From Dankookia rubra (GTDB taxonomy: Bacteria; Pseudomonadota; Alphaproteobacteria; Acetobacterales; Acetobacteraceae): a DNA stretch of 58,042 nt. Positions within the stretch are counted from its first letter, which is position 1, and the number at the start of each line of letters is the position of its first letter. The stretch lies in NCBI RefSeq assembly GCF_004355005.1, contig NZ_SMSJ01000036.1, forward strand, positions 1 through 58,042. The letters run 5' to 3'. The notes below the pieces were generated by a model, which did not search any database, was not told the DNA's origin, and saw nothing but the letters and a program-made list of their open reading frames with translations. The position numbers and the translations under genes are program-made. This document shows, piece after piece, positions 42,726 through 55,301 of the stretch.

Positions 42726-42807
42726 CGGCGGTTGACAGGCCGGCCCCGGCCATGCGCCGATATAGATAGCTAGCAATCAATGGCCCGAAGCGGCCGGGAG
42801 ATCCGGA

Positions 42808-44451
42808 ATGTCCGAAACGAAGAGCCTGCCGAAGACCCTGGACGCCGTGATCGTCGGCGCCGGCTTCGGCGGGATGTACATGCTGCACCGGCTGCGCGCC
42901 CTGGGCCTGTCCGCCCGCATCCTGGAACAGGCGGACGGCGTCGGCGGCACCTGGTACTGGAACCGCTACCCCGGCGCCCGCTGCGACGTCGAGAGCATGC
43001 AGTACAGCTTCTCCTTCGACGAGGCGCTGCAGCAGGAATGGCAGTGGTCCGAGCGCTTCGCCGCCCAGCCGGAGCTGCTGCGCTACGCCAACCACATCGC
43101 CGACCGCTACGACCTGCGCCGCGACATCCATTTCGAGACCAGGGTCGCCAGCGCCCGGTTTGACGAGGCCGCCGAGCGCTGGACCGTCACCACCGACAAG
43201 GGCGAGGTCGTCTCCGCCCGCCACTGCGTCATGGCGACCGGCTGCCTCTCGGCCGCGCGGCTGCCGGACATCAAGGGCATCGCGGCGTTCAAGGGCGAAA
43301 CCTACCACACCGGCTACTGGCCGCACGGGAAGGTGGATTTCACCGGCAAGCGCGTGGCGGTCATCGGCACCGGGTCTTCCGCCATCCAGGCGATCCCGGT
43401 GATCGCCGCGGAGGCCGCCCAGGTCACCGTCTTCCAGCGCACGCCGAACTTCTCCATCCCTTCGCGCAACGCGCCGATGGACGAGGCCTACGAGCAGTCC
43501 TGGAAGTCCGACTATGCCGCCAGGCGCCGGGAAGCGCGGACGATGCGGACCGGCATCCTCTACGCGATCAACCCGCTCTCGGCGCTCGAGGTCGACGAGG
43601 CGACGCGCCAGGCGGAATACGAGCGGCGCTGGGAGAATGGCGGCACCGCCTTCATGGGCGCCTTCGGCGACCTGATCCTGAACAAGGCGTCGAACGACAC
43701 CGCCGCCGAGTTCGTCCGCAACAAGATCCGCGGCATGGTCAAGGATCCCGCGACCGCCGAGGCGCTGGCGCCGAAGGACCACCCGATCGGCACCAAGCGC
43801 ATCTGCGTCGACACCCACTACTACGAGACCTACAACCGGCCGAACGTCGCCCTGGTCAACCTGCGCGAGACGCCGATCGACACCATCACCGCGACCGGCA
43901 TCCGCACCAGCGCGCGCGACTTCGAGTTCGACGTCATCGTCCTTGCCACCGGCTTCGACGCGATGACCGGCGCGCTGCTGAAGATCGACTTCGAGGGCCG
44001 CGGCGGCCGGCGCCTCTCGGCCGAATGGGAGCACGGGCCGCGCAGCCAGCTCGGCCTCATGGTCGCCGGCTTCCCCAACCTCTTCATGATCACCGGGCCG
44101 GGCAGCCCCTCGGTGCTGTCCAACATGATCGTCTCGATCGAGCAGCACGTCGACTGGATCGCCGGCCTGCTCGGCCACATGCAGGCGCGCGGCCTGGCCT
44201 GCGTCGAGGCGACGGAGGAAGCCCAGGCGGACTGGGTGCGGCACGGCATGGAGGTGGCGGAGAAGACGCTCTATCCCTCCGCCGCGTCCTGGTACATGGG
44301 CGCGAACATTCCGGGCAAGCCGCGCGTGTTCATGCCCTATATCGGCGGCGTCGGCGTCTACCGCGAGACCTGCGACGCGATCGCCGCCCGCGGCTACGAG
44401 GGCTTCCGCCTGGCGGGCCCGCAGGTGCAGGCGGCCGCCGCGGCGGAGTAG
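42808..44451 (+). CDS. Flavin-containing (Baeyer-Villiger-type) monooxygenase
   Basis: The 547-residue FAD/NADPH enzyme inserts oxygen into ketones or hydroxylates related substrates. Features seen are the N-terminal FAD motif VIVGAGFGGMYMLHRL (residues about 14-29), GGTWYWNRYPGARCDVES, and the Baeyer-Villiger fingerprint FKGETYHTGYWPHG. A second Rossmann motif, VAVIGTGSSAIQAIP, and the late VLATGFDAMTGAL complete the family. Length and motifs match cyclohexanone-type monooxygenases (about 540). It follows the hydrolase by 82 bases. A monooxygenase next to an ester hydrolase is a usual pair for breaking cyclic or linear ketones via esters, so a shared pathway is likely (inference). Confidence 0.93.
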   Translation: MSETKSLPKTLDAVIVGAGFGGMYMLHRLRALGLSARILEQADGVGGTWYWNRYPGARCDVESMQYSFSFDEALQQEWQWSERFAAQPELLRYANHIADRYDLRRDIHFETRVASARFDEAAERWTVTTDKGEVVSARHCVMATGCLSAARLPDIKGIAAFKGETYHTGYWPHGKVDFTGKRVAVIGTGSSAIQAIPVIAAEAAQVTVFQRTPNFSIPSRNAPMDEAYEQSWKSDYAARRREARTMRTGILYAINPLSALEVDEATRQAEYERRWENGGTAFMGAFGDLILNKASNDTAAEFVRNKIRGMVKDPATAEALAPKDHPIGTKRICVDTHYYETYNRPNVALVNLRETPIDTITATGIRTSARDFEFDVIVLATGFDAMTGALLKIDFEGRGGRRLSAEWEHGPRSQLGLMVAGFPNLFMITGPGSPSVLSNMIVSIEQHVDWIAGLLGHMQARGLACVEATEEAQADWVRHGMEVAEKTLYPSAASWYMGANIPGKPRVFMPYIGGVGVYRETCDAIAARGYEGFRLAGPQVQAAAAAE

Positions 44452-44455
44452 CGAT

Positions 44456-45048
44456 TCAGAAGCGGATGCGCCCGGCGGCCTGCAGCGCCAACAGCAGGCC
44501 GCCGAGATGCATCGCGTGGACGAACATCCCGCGCGTCACGCCGGCGACCACCTCGGCGACCGGCATGGTCAGGGTCTCCAGCTCCTCCCCCGCCTCGCGG
44601 TCATGCGCGCCGGCCGGGACTGCGCCTTCGGCCAGCACGGCGTGGATCCGGTTGGTGTTGTGCGCCGGGTCCGACCAGATGGAGCCGACCAGGCGAAGCC
44701 GCGTCGCGGCATAGCCGGTCTCCTCCCGCAACTCCCGCGCCGCCGTGGCGCAGGGATCGGCATCCCCCGGATCCATCACCCCGCCCGGCGGCTCCAGCAC
44801 CCAGGCCTTGGCGCCCTGGCGCCATTGCCGCACCAGGACCAGCCGGTCATCCGGCGTCAGCGCCACCGCCAGGACCCAGTCCGGGTAGTCCATGACCCAA
44901 TAGGGGTCGAGCACGGCGCCGGCGCCGGTCCGCACCGCCTCGGCATCCAGGTTCAGGTGGCGGTTGCGCACCACCTCCCGGCGGGAGAGAACCGTCCACG
45001 GCCTCTCCTCCTCGGGCGCCGGGCCTTGCGGCCAGGCGGGGTCTTCGC

Positions 45049-45052
<4 letters not shown>
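44456..45052 (-). CDS. NUDIX hydrolase
   Basis: The 198-residue pyrophosphohydrolase has the NUDIX box: the glycine-rich entry [11 protein letters not shown] and [18 protein letters not shown] form the GX5EX7REUXEEXGU pattern. It resembles ADP-ribose or nucleoside-diphosphate sugar pyrophosphatases ([20 protein letters not shown] is their usual strand). The GTG start overlaps the gcvP stop (GAGTGAGC), so it is translationally coupled to the glycine cleavage operon. The substrate is unknown; a house-cleaning role is likely. The C-terminal region [15 protein letters not shown] is unusually hydrophobic for the family. Confidence 0.88.
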
Positions 45053-47939
<2,887 letters not shown>

Positions 47940-47943
<4 letters not shown>

Positions 47944-48317
47944 GCCTCGCTCTCCACCAGCGCGGCATAGGCCGTCTCGTCCAGCAGCGCGGCAAAGGCG
48001 GCGGGGTCCTTCGGCTCGATGCGGAAGAACCAGCCCTCGCCGGTCGGCGCGCTGTTGATCAGCGCCGGGCTCTCGGTCAGGCCGGCATTGACCTCGACCA
48101 CCTTGCCGGCGATCGGGGCATAGACGTCGGAGGCCGCCTTGACGCTCTCGACCACGGCGCAGGCCTCGCCCTCGGCGACCTCGCGGCCGATCTCCGGCAG
48201 GTCGACGAAGACGACGTCGCCGAGCGCGTTCTGGGCGTGATCGGTGATGCCGATGACCACGGTGTCGCCGTCCTGGCGCACCCATTCATGGTCCTTGGTG
48301 AACCGCATCTCTGGCAT
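47940..48317 (-). CDS. gcvH: Glycine cleavage system H protein
   Basis: The 125-residue lipoyl carrier shuttles the aminomethyl group between P, T and L proteins. The lipoylation site is Lys60 in [14 protein letters not shown]. The family start [26 protein letters not shown] and the late [14 protein letters not shown] are present. ATG 48317 gives three extra residues before the canonical start; ATG 48308 is the alternative. It lies 17 bases after gcvT. The L protein (lipoamide dehydrogenase) is not in the operon, as is usual. Confidence 0.96.
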
Positions 48318-48334
48318 GGGTCGGGCTCCTGGGT

Positions 48335-49441
<1,107 letters not shown>

Positions 49442-49450
49442 GGGTCCCCC

Positions 49451-49488
49451 GGCCACGGAACCGTGGCGTGAGTTGATAGTCCGTGGCC
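49451..49488 (-). promoter_or_regulatory. Candidate expression platform of the glycine riboswitch
   Basis: Two mutually exclusive pairings are possible between the second aptamer and the gcvT start. GGCCACGG (49488-49481) can pair with CCGTGGCC (49458-49451). Alternatively CCACGG (49466-49461) pairs with the same CCGTGG in the 14-bp palindrome 49453-49466. The GGGGGA ribosome site follows directly. A translational switch is the natural reading, by inference. Confidence 0.45.
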
Positions 49489-49684
49489 CCCCTCTGTCCG
49501 GTGACCTGAGAGATTCAGCCCCCTGGCTTCAGGGCCTTACTCCGTCGGTGCCGCACCCTCGCGGGTGCAGGCTTTCCAGAGGCCCCTTCTCCGCGCGGTT
49601 CATGTGCCTGAGCGTTTCCGGGGGCCGGTTGCGCCTTCGGCGGGGGTGGTCCGTAGGACGGACCCTCCCTCTCTCCCGCGCGGG
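49489..49684 (-). promoter_or_regulatory. Tandem glycine riboswitch upstream of gcvT
   Basis: Read on the minus strand, two consecutive aptamers show the family's conserved blocks. The first has GGAGAGA (49672-49678), GCCGAAGGCGCAA (49629-49641) and CTCAGG (49606-49611). The second has GGAGAA (49586-49591), CCGACGGAGTAA (about 49538-49549) and CTCTCAGGTCACCGGACAGAGG (two runs in 49492-49513). Cooperative glycine sensing that switches on gcv expression is established for the class. Block coordinates are approximate to a few bases. Confidence 0.93.
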
Positions 49685-49766
49685 ATCAGCGGGTGTCCCG
49701 GTCTACCGCGGACCGGTCGCCCAGCGCAACCGCTGCGCTGCAAGACCCGTTGTCCGGGGCGCCGTT

Positions 49767-50303
49767 TCAGCGCGGCCCGCGCCGGATGTTGAAGGCGAGG
49801 TCCTCCGGGCTCAGGTCGAAGGAGACGTAGATCCGGTAGTCGCCGGCGCGGCGCTGCTCGCCGACCGGCAGGGACAGGCTGATCGGCCCGCTCTCGACCG
49901 TGGTGCGGGTCTCGTTGCGGGCGAAGGTGATCCGCTCGGTGAAGGAACGCCGCGACAGGATGCGCTCGTCCCGGTTGTCGACCACCGCGACGAACCAGGG
50001 CAGGTCGATGACCCGGCCCTCGGTCCCGGCGCCGCGCTCGACGCTGAAATTGGCCACCAGCGTCACCTCGATGCTGGCATTCCTGCGGCCCGGGTTGCAG
50101 CCGCCGCTGATGCCGGCGATCCGGGCGTCCCATTCCAGCGTCGTCAGGTCGCGCACCGCGCCGGGCCGGTAGCGGGTGAGATCGGCGCCTTCCGCCAGGA
50201 TCCCGGGCCGGGGGCAGGCCACCGGAAGCCGCGTATTGGTCGTGTTAGTGCACGCTGCGAGCGCCAAAAGCGGCATCGCGACCAGGACAAACCACCACCG
50301 CAT
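49767..50303 (-). CDS. Hypothetical lipoprotein
   Basis: The 178-residue protein has a signal peptide and lipobox (LLALAAC, Cys18 if ATG 50303 is used), so it should be lipid-anchored in the envelope. The mature part is mainly beta: ASIEVTLVANFSVER, RVIDLPWFVAVVDNRDERI, RRSFTERITFA and DYRIYVSFDLSPEDLAFN. It resembles no family I can name. ATG 50303 has AAGGGGGA at a good distance; ATG 50309 is too close to it. It reads in the direction of the gcv riboswitch and is divergent from ispH. Confidence 0.85.
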   Translation of the reverse strand: MRWWFVLVAMPLLALAACTNTTNTRLPVACPRPGILAEGADLTRYRPGAVRDLTTLEWDARIAGISGGCNPGRRNASIEVTLVANFSVERGAGTEGRVIDLPWFVAVVDNRDERILSRRSFTERITFARNETRTTVESGPISLSLPVGEQRRAGDYRIYVSFDLSPEDLAFNIRRGPR

Positions 50304-50414
50304 CCCCATCTTCCCCCTTGAGCCCGAAGCCGCGGCGGCTAGTGTGCGCGCTTGCGCACCCTGCCCGCCGGCCGGCCGGCACGGCAACCCGCGGCCTGCG
50401 AGCGAATCCGACCG

Positions 50415-51389
50415 ATGAACCAGATCACCAGCCCAGCCGGTGGCAGGAAGCCCCGCCTCAACGTCCTGCTGGCCGGCCCCCGCGGCTTCTGCGCCGGCGT
50501 GGATCGCGCCATCAAGATCGTCGAGGAGGCGATCCGCCGCTACGGCGCGCCTGTGTATGTCCGGCATGAGATAGTCCACAACCGCTTCGTGGTCGAAAGC
50601 CTCGAACGGCAGGGCGCGATCTTCGTCGAGGAGCTGGACGAAGTGCCGGACGATGCCCCGGTGGTCTTCTCGGCGCATGGGGTGCCGAAATCGGTCCCGA
50701 CCGAGGCGACCCGCCGCAACCTCTTCTACCTGGACGCCACCTGCCCCCTGGTCAGCAAGGTGCACCGGGAGGCCGAGCAGCATTTCGCCCGCGGCCGGCA
50801 CATCCTGCTGATTGGCCATGCCGGCCACCCGGAGGTGGTCGGCACCATGGGCCAGCTGCCGGAGGGCACCGTGACCCTGGTGGAGGACGAGGAGCAGGCC
50901 CGGCTGGTGGCGGTGCCGGCGGACCGGCCGCTGGCCTTCATCACCCAGACCACCCTTTCGGTCGACGACACCGCCGGGATCGTCGCCGCGCTGCGGGGCC
51001 GCTTCCCCGAGATGCATGCCCCGGCGAAGGAGGACATCTGCTACGCCACCACCAACCGCCAGGCCGCCGTCAAGGCGATCGCCCAGCGGGTGGAGCTGAT
51101 GGTGGTGGTGGGGGCGCCCAATTCCTCCAACTCCCTCCGGCTGGTCGAGGTGGCCGAGCGGGCCGGCTGCCCGAAGGCGGTCATGGTGCAGCGGGGCCGC
51201 GACCTCGACCTCGCCCTGACTGCCAGGCTCGCCAGCGTCGGCATCACCGCCGGGGCCAGCGCGCCGGAAGTGCTGGTCGAGGAGGTGCTGGCCCGGCTGG
51301 CCGAGCATTTCGACATCGCCATCGAGGAGGTGGTGGTGGCCGAGGAGCGGATCACCTTCAAGCTGCCCGCGGGGCTCCAGCAGGCCTGA
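50415..51389 (+). CDS. ispH: 4-hydroxy-3-methylbut-2-enyl diphosphate reductase
   Basis: The 324-residue iron-sulfur enzyme carries out the last step of the MEP pathway, making IPP and DMAPP from HMBPP. The three cluster cysteines are visible in [24 protein letters not shown] and [12 protein letters not shown], along with the substrate loop [11 protein letters not shown]. It runs slightly past E. coli IspH (316). ATG 50415 is used; the frame extends upstream to 50352 but without family sequence. It leads the ispH-thrB-rnhA cluster conserved in alphaproteobacteria, but here a decayed copy of the three-hairpin element is inserted after its stop. Confidence 0.96.
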   Translation: MNQITSPAGGRKPRLNVLLAGPRGFCAGVDRAIKIVEEAIRRYGAPVYVRHEIVHNRFVVESLERQGAIFVEELDEVPDDAPVVFSAHGVPKSVPTEATRRNLFYLDATCPLVSKVHREAEQHFARGRHILLIGHAGHPEVVGTMGQLPEGTVTLVEDEEQARLVAVPADRPLAFITQTTLSVDDTAGIVAALRGRFPEMHAPAKEDICYATTNRQAAVKAIAQRVELMVVVGAPNSSNSLRLVEVAERAGCPKAVMVQRGRDLDLALTARLASVGITAGASAPEVLVEEVLARLAEHFDIAIEEVVVAEERITFKLPAGLQQA

Positions 51390-51505
51390 CAAGGCCGAAG
51401 GTGTGGGCCGGCCCCCGTCACCCGGCGGGTGCCAAACCCACAGGAGACGATGGAAGGGGCCCGGGGCGGACATGCCGTTTCCTCCCCGTTCCTCCTTCCG
51501 GGGCC
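51390..51505. repeat. Decayed half copy of the three-hairpin element
   Basis: After the ispH stop, a central-type hairpin (TGTGGG...CCCACA around GGCGGGTGCC) continues into a right arm. That arm (AGGAGACGATGGAAGGGG then TTTCCTCCCC) aligns with the right arm of copy 1 but has mismatches. The left hairpin is missing. It splits ispH from thrB. Confidence 0.5.
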
Positions 51506-51559
51506 GATGCAGGCCCGATCGAGGTGGGCGCGGCGGCACGCCCGCGTTAGAAGCCCCGC

Positions 51560-52540
51560 ATGGCCGTCTATACCGAAGTCACCGACGAGGCGCTGCGCGC
51601 CTTCCTGGCCGACTACCCGCTCGGCGCGCTGCGGGCCTTCCGCGGCATCGCCGAGGGTGTCGAGAACTCGAACTACGCGCTGAAGACCGCGTCGGGCGAC
51701 TTCATCCTCACGCTGTACGAAAAGCGGGTCGACCCGCGCGAGCTGCCCTGGTTCCTGGCCCTGATGGAGCACCTGGCGGCGCGCGGCATCGACTGCCCGC
51801 TGCCGGTCAAGGCGACGGATGGCGTGGCCTTGCGGACGCTGGCGGGGCGGCCGGCGGCGATCTGCACCTTCCTGCCCGGCGTCTGGCCGCGCCGGGTCCG
51901 GCCGGAACACTGCGCGCCGCTCGGCGGGGCGCTGGCCCGGCTGCACCTGGCCGGGGCGGATTTCGAGGAGGTCCGGCCGAACGGCCTCGGCCCGCGCGCC
52001 TGGGCGCCGCTGCTCGACCGCTGCCGCGCCGGCGGCGATGCGGTGCAGCCGGGGCTGATCGCCGAGCTGGACGCGGCGCTGGCCGGCATCCTGGCGGCCT
52101 GGCCGGCGGAGGGCGCGCTGCCGACCGGGCAGATCCATGCCGACCTCTTCCCCGACAACGTCTTCTTCCTGGATGGGCCGGAGGGGTCGCCGCGGGTCTC
52201 CGGCCTGATCGACTTCTACTTCGCCTGCACCGACCTGCTGGCCTATGACCTGGCGGTCTGCCTGAACGCCTGGTGCTTCGAGACGGACGGATCCTACAAC
52301 GTGACCAAGGCGCATGCGCTGCTGGCGGCCTACCAGCGGCTGCGGCCGATGGCGACGGCGGAGCGGGCGGCGCTGCCGGCGCTTTGCCGGGGCGCGGCGA
52401 TCCGCTTCCTGCTGACCCGGCTCTACGACTGGATGATGACCCCGCCCGGGGCGATGGTCACCCGGAAGGATCCGCTGGAATACCTGCGCAGGCTGCGCTT
52501 CTTCGCCGGGGCGGAAGGACCCTCCTCCCTTGGCCTCTGA
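51560..52540 (+). CDS. thrB: Homoserine kinase (choline-kinase-like, ThrB2 type)
   Basis: The 326-residue kinase phosphorylates homoserine in threonine synthesis. It is the aminoglycoside-phosphotransferase-fold type found in alphaproteobacteria and Pseudomonas, not the GHMP type of E. coli. Motifs are the ATP-site start [28 protein letters not shown], the catalytic loop [14 protein letters not shown] and the metal site [20 protein letters not shown]. The length fits (about 320). Its end overlaps the rnhA start by 11 bases. Confidence 0.95.
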   Translation: MAVYTEVTDEALRAFLADYPLGALRAFRGIAEGVENSNYALKTASGDFILTLYEKRVDPRELPWFLALMEHLAARGIDCPLPVKATDGVALRTLAGRPAAICTFLPGVWPRRVRPEHCAPLGGALARLHLAGADFEEVRPNGLGPRAWAPLLDRCRAGGDAVQPGLIAELDAALAGILAAWPAEGALPTGQIHADLFPDNVFFLDGPEGSPRVSGLIDFYFACTDLLAYDLAVCLNAWCFETDGSYNVTKAHALLAAYQRLRPMATAERAALPALCRGAAIRFLLTRLYDWMMTPPGAMVTRKDPLEYLRRLRFFAGAEGPSSLGL

Positions 52541-52979
52541 CGCGACGCAGTTCGTCGAGATCTGGACCGACGGCGGCTGCAAGCCGAACCCGGGCCCGGG
52601 CGGCTGGGCGGCGATCCTGAAATTCGGCGAGGCGGAGCGAGAGCTGTCCGGCGCCGACCCGGCCACCACCAACAACCGGATGGAGCTGATGGCGGCGATC
52701 AGCGCGCTCGAGGCGCTGAAGCGGCCCTGCAGGGTCATCCTCCATACCGACAGCGAGTATGTGCGCAACGGCATCAGCCGCTGGATCAACGGCTGGGTCC
52801 GCAACAACTGGCGCAACGCGGCCAAGGACCCGGTGGCGAACATGGAGCTCTGGCAGCGGTTGCTGGCCGCGGCCAAGCCGCATGAGGTGGAATGGCGCTG
52901 GGTGCGCGGCCATGCCGGCAACCCGATGAACGAGCGGGCGGACCAGCTGGCGACCGAGGCACGGCGCAGCCTGGGGTAG
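52530..52979 (+). CDS. rnhA: Ribonuclease HI
   Basis: The 149-residue endonuclease cuts the RNA strand of RNA-DNA hybrids. The DEDD-type active site is complete: Asp in [17 protein letters not shown], Glu in [16 protein letters not shown], Asp in [11 protein letters not shown] and Asp in [11 protein letters not shown]. The HGAGNPMNE-like segment reads [12 protein letters not shown]. The start is TTG within the end of thrB, giving coupled translation. It matches the usual alphaproteobacterial order. A remnant of a VOC gene abuts its stop on the other strand. Confidence 0.96.
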   Translation: MASDATQFVEIWTDGGCKPNPGPGGWAAILKFGEAERELSGADPATTNNRMELMAAISALEALKRPCRVILHTDSEYVRNGISRWINGWVRNNWRNAAKDPVANMELWQRLLAAAKPHEVEWRWVRGHAGNPMNERADQLATEARRSLG

Positions 52980-53117
52980 GTGCGCTCGTGGCCAGGCGCC
53001 GGGGAAGCCGAAATCCGGGCGGAAGCCGTTCCTGAGGCCGAGGATGCCCGTCCAGAAGCCGACCGTTGCCGCCAGGTCGTTGGCCTTCGCGGCGACATGG
53101 AACAGCCCGGCGGCCAT
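52980..53117 (-). pseudogene. Truncated VOC (glyoxalase-like) gene remnant
   Basis: From ATG 53117 the frame reads a typical VOC N-terminus: AAGLFHVAAKANDLAATVG, FWTGILGLRNGFRPDFGFPG and AW. It then loses similarity where it meets the rnhA 3' end. Only about 40 of the expected 130-150 residues remain, so the gene was cut by a deletion or rearrangement ending at rnhA. Confidence 0.65.
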
Positions 53118-53203
53118 GGGCTCGTGGGCGGCGTCTCTGGCATCGGTCTTCGCGTCCTGGCGCGGCGGGGAAGGCGGGCAACCCACGTGCCATGCCCTCC
53201 GGG

Positions 53204-53809
53204 TCAGGCGAAGCCCGGCTGGGCCGCCAGCCAGCGCGCCGTGTCCGGCAGCGACATCCGCCGCTCGGCGAGCCGCGCGGCAGCACCCGGCCCCGGCGGC
53301 AGCCCGGCCCGGTGCGCCGCCGCGGCGGCCAGGACGCGGCCCGGGTCGCGGGCGATCAGCGCGGCGCAGAAGGCATCCGGCCGGAGTGCCTGCAGCCCGA
53401 GCGGCGCCAGCAGCCGGCGCGGGAAGTCGGCGGTATTGTCGGTGACGATCCAGCGCGCCCCCGCCGCCAGCGCCGTGGCCACCACATGCGCGTCCTTGCG
53501 CTGCGCCCCGCTGCGGCAGCGCGCGCGGATGGCGTCCGGCAGATCGACGCCGGGCTCGCAGGCGGCGCCGGGGAAGGCGGCGGCCAGCGCTGCCCGGCGG
53601 GCCGCCACCGCCGCCGCGGGGATGCCGCGGCGGCGCTGCAGGGCGCCGGCCCATTCGGCCTCGATCGCGGCCGACCAGGCCGGGTCGAACAGCCCGGCCT
53701 CGGCCAGGCGCAGCAGGAAATCCGTCAGCCGGCCGCGGAACAGGATGCAGGCATCGAGCACGGCGATGCCTGCCTCCTGTCCCCCCGGCGGCACGGGGTC
53801 AGAGGTCAT
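53204..53809 (-). CDS. PIN-domain protein (VapC/PIN_3-like)
   Basis: The 201-residue putative ribonuclease toxin has PIN acidic residues: IAVLDACILFRGRLTDFLL (first Asp), IEAEWAGALQRR (Glu), KDAHVVATALAAGARWIVTDNTADFP (the two late Asp). A C-terminal extension of about 60 residues follows, as in PIN_3 proteins. ATG 53809 overlaps the preceding HTH gene by 11 bases, the classic arrangement of an antitoxin-toxin pair. Cellular target unknown. Confidence 0.82.
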   Translation of the reverse strand: MTSDPVPPGGQEAGIAVLDACILFRGRLTDFLLRLAEAGLFDPAWSAAIEAEWAGALQRRRGIPAAAVAARRAALAAAFPGAACEPGVDLPDAIRARCRSGAQRKDAHVVATALAAGARWIVTDNTADFPRRLLAPLGLQALRPDAFCAALIARDPGRVLAAAAAHRAGLPPGPGAAARLAERRMSLPDTARWLAAQPGFA

Positions 53810-54014
53810 GCGCCTCCGACAGGGCGGCGAGGCGGGCCAGCGCATCCTGCCGGCGCAGCGCCTGGCGGTCGCGCCAGCCGAGCAGCGCGGCCCGGGAGAG
53901 CAGGGTGCAGGGCGGCAAGGCACCGCTGCGGACCAGCCGGTGCAGGGTGGGAAGGGCGATGCCGAGCAGCCGGGCCGCCTGCTCGGGCGTGATCCCGGCG
54001 GGGTCCCCGGTCAT
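53799..54014 (-). CDS. Excisionase-type HTH protein, probable antitoxin
   Basis: The 71-residue DNA-binding protein has one MerR/excisionase-like helix-turn-helix (TPEQAARLLGIALPTLHRLVRSGALP), a strand and a C-terminal helix (DALARLAALSEAHDL). Its gene precedes and overlaps the PIN gene. Excisionase-domain antitoxins paired with PIN toxins are known. Autoregulation of the pair is likely; no operator was identified. Confidence 0.8.
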   Translation of the reverse strand: MTGDPAGITPEQAARLLGIALPTLHRLVRSGALPPCTLLSRAALLGWRDRQALRRQDALARLAALSEAHDL

Positions 54015-54116
54015 GGCCGGCGGCTTCCCTCCGGCCGGATGTCCCGCACGGCACGGGCCCGCGGCAGCCATGGCCGGCCGGGCGCGTTGACAGGCCGAGA
54101 TGGGGAGCACCTGCAC

Positions 54117-54299
54117 ATGGCCGAACCACCGAAGGGCAGCGCGGAGCGCATGAACAGCGCCGACCCGGCCGCGAAGACCACCACTGCGAAGGTACAGGAG
54201 GGGAATACGACGCGAAACCCGAAGGCCAAGGTTCCCTCGGACCTTTATCCGGACCCGCCTGGGGTCACCGACGAAACGCCGGGCGGGCAGGACGACTGA
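54117..54299 (+). CDS. Small hydrophilic hypothetical protein
   Basis: The 60-residue protein is rich in Pro, Lys, Thr and Asp, with no hydrophobic segment and probably disordered. A TTGACA hexamer at 54087 could be a -35 box. The composition is protein-like and the frame is intact, but no homologue is recalled, so this call is moderate. It ends 23 bases before the tRNA gene on the other strand. Confidence 0.5.
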   Translation: MAEPPKGSAERMNSADPAAKTTTAKVQEGNTTRNPKAKVPSDLYPDPPGVTDETPGGQDD

Positions 54300-54322
54300 G
54301 CGACGGGCGGTGCGAGGGGGAA

Positions 54323-54397
<75 letters not shown>

Positions 54398-54633
54398 CAC
54401 CGGCCCGGAAGCCCGCGCTCTCTAACGGGTCCCCCCCCGCCGCGCAACCCCTTCGCGCATCGCGCGCCGACACACGCCATGGTCGCGCTTTCGTCGCAGG
54501 GGCAACCAGCCGGTAAGGAATTCGATGCCAATCTCGGCGCTTCCGGACGGGCTGTGGAATGCAGCCCGCGGAGGAGGAGCCAATACGGCCCATGGCCCAT
54601 CGCGTTTCGGACCGGCATCCACCCACCCCCGGC

Positions 54634-55065
54634 TCAGCCGCCGCGCACCTGCCGCACCACGGTGGTCAGGCGCGACACGCAGCTGAGCCGACCGTCGCCG
54701 CGCCGCATCTCGATCTGCCACACCTGCACGCTGCGCCCGAGCTGCAGCGGCCGGCAGACTGCCTCCACGCTGTCGCCCTTCGGCACCGCGGCCAGGTGGT
54801 TGGCATTCACCTCGAGCCCCACCACCGTCCAGCCTTCCTCCAGCGCCATCACGCCGCAGACCGACCCGATCGTCTCGGCCAGCACGACGCTGGCGCCGCC
54901 ATGCAGGATGCCGGCCGGCTGCACATGCCGGTCGTCCACCGGCATCGTTGCCCGGGCGTAATCCTCGCCCCATTCGACCAAGCGGATCCCGAGCAGCGCG
55001 GGCAGCGTCGCCGCATGGTTCTTGGCAAAGACCTCGGGCGGCAACGCCCTTTTCCAGATGCCCAT
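54634..55065 (-). CDS. Hotdog-fold thioesterase (PaaI/YdiI-like)
   Basis: The 143-residue acyl-CoA thioesterase family member shows HVQPAGILHGGASVVLAETIGS, the hotdog helix with the conserved HGG, then VGLEVNANHLAAVPKGDSVEAVCRPL, typical of the PaaI/MenI (DHNA-CoA hydrolase) group. The catalytic Glu/Asp is in VLAETIGSVC. It stands divergent from the glycosyltransferase-PKS pair, with a 236-base gap. A link to the PKS as an editing thioesterase is possible but not shown. Confidence 0.92.
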   Translation of the reverse strand: MGIWKRALPPEVFAKNHAATLPALLGIRLVEWGEDYARATMPVDDRHVQPAGILHGGASVVLAETIGSVCGVMALEEGWTVVGLEVNANHLAAVPKGDSVEAVCRPLQLGRSVQVWQIEMRRGDGRLSCVSRLTTVVRQVRGG

Positions 55066-55120
55066 TCTCGCAGGTTCCCCTCACCCTCCGGGGGAGGATG
55101 GCGGTCTGCCGGACCGTGTC

Positions 55121-55134
55121 AAATCGTACGGTTT
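55121..55134. promoter_or_regulatory. Candidate operator dyad AAA-TCGTACGG-TTT
   Basis: A 14-base inverted repeat around CGTACG (one mismatched pair) lies between the divergent thioesterase and glycosyltransferase genes, 25 bases upstream of a -35-like TTGACT. It resembles TetR-type operators. Confidence 0.4.
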
Positions 55135-55159
55135 GTTCCGGCCCAGCCTCGCCTTTTGG

Positions 55160-55189
55160 TTGACTTGCACATTACAGCCGAGCACATAA
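55160..55189 (+). promoter_or_regulatory. Candidate promoter of the glycosyltransferase-PKS operon
   Basis: TTGACT (55160-55165) and ACATAA (55184-55189) are separated by 18 bases. The GTG start of the glycosyltransferase is about 105 bases downstream. Pattern-based only. Confidence 0.4.
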
Positions 55190-55301
55190 ACCCGTGAGGC
55201 GCCCCGACGGCGAGGGCGGGCCGGGCATCGTGCCCGCGTTCCGTGCAGCCCAGGGGCGGGCCGAGGCAAGACTGCCGAGCGGCGCACCATCCGGAGGCCA
55301 A

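Noticed and set aside
42732-42766. Promoter TTGACA...TATAGA before the monooxygenase gene
   Set aside because: The spacing between the hexamers is 23 bases, too long for a sigma-70 promoter.
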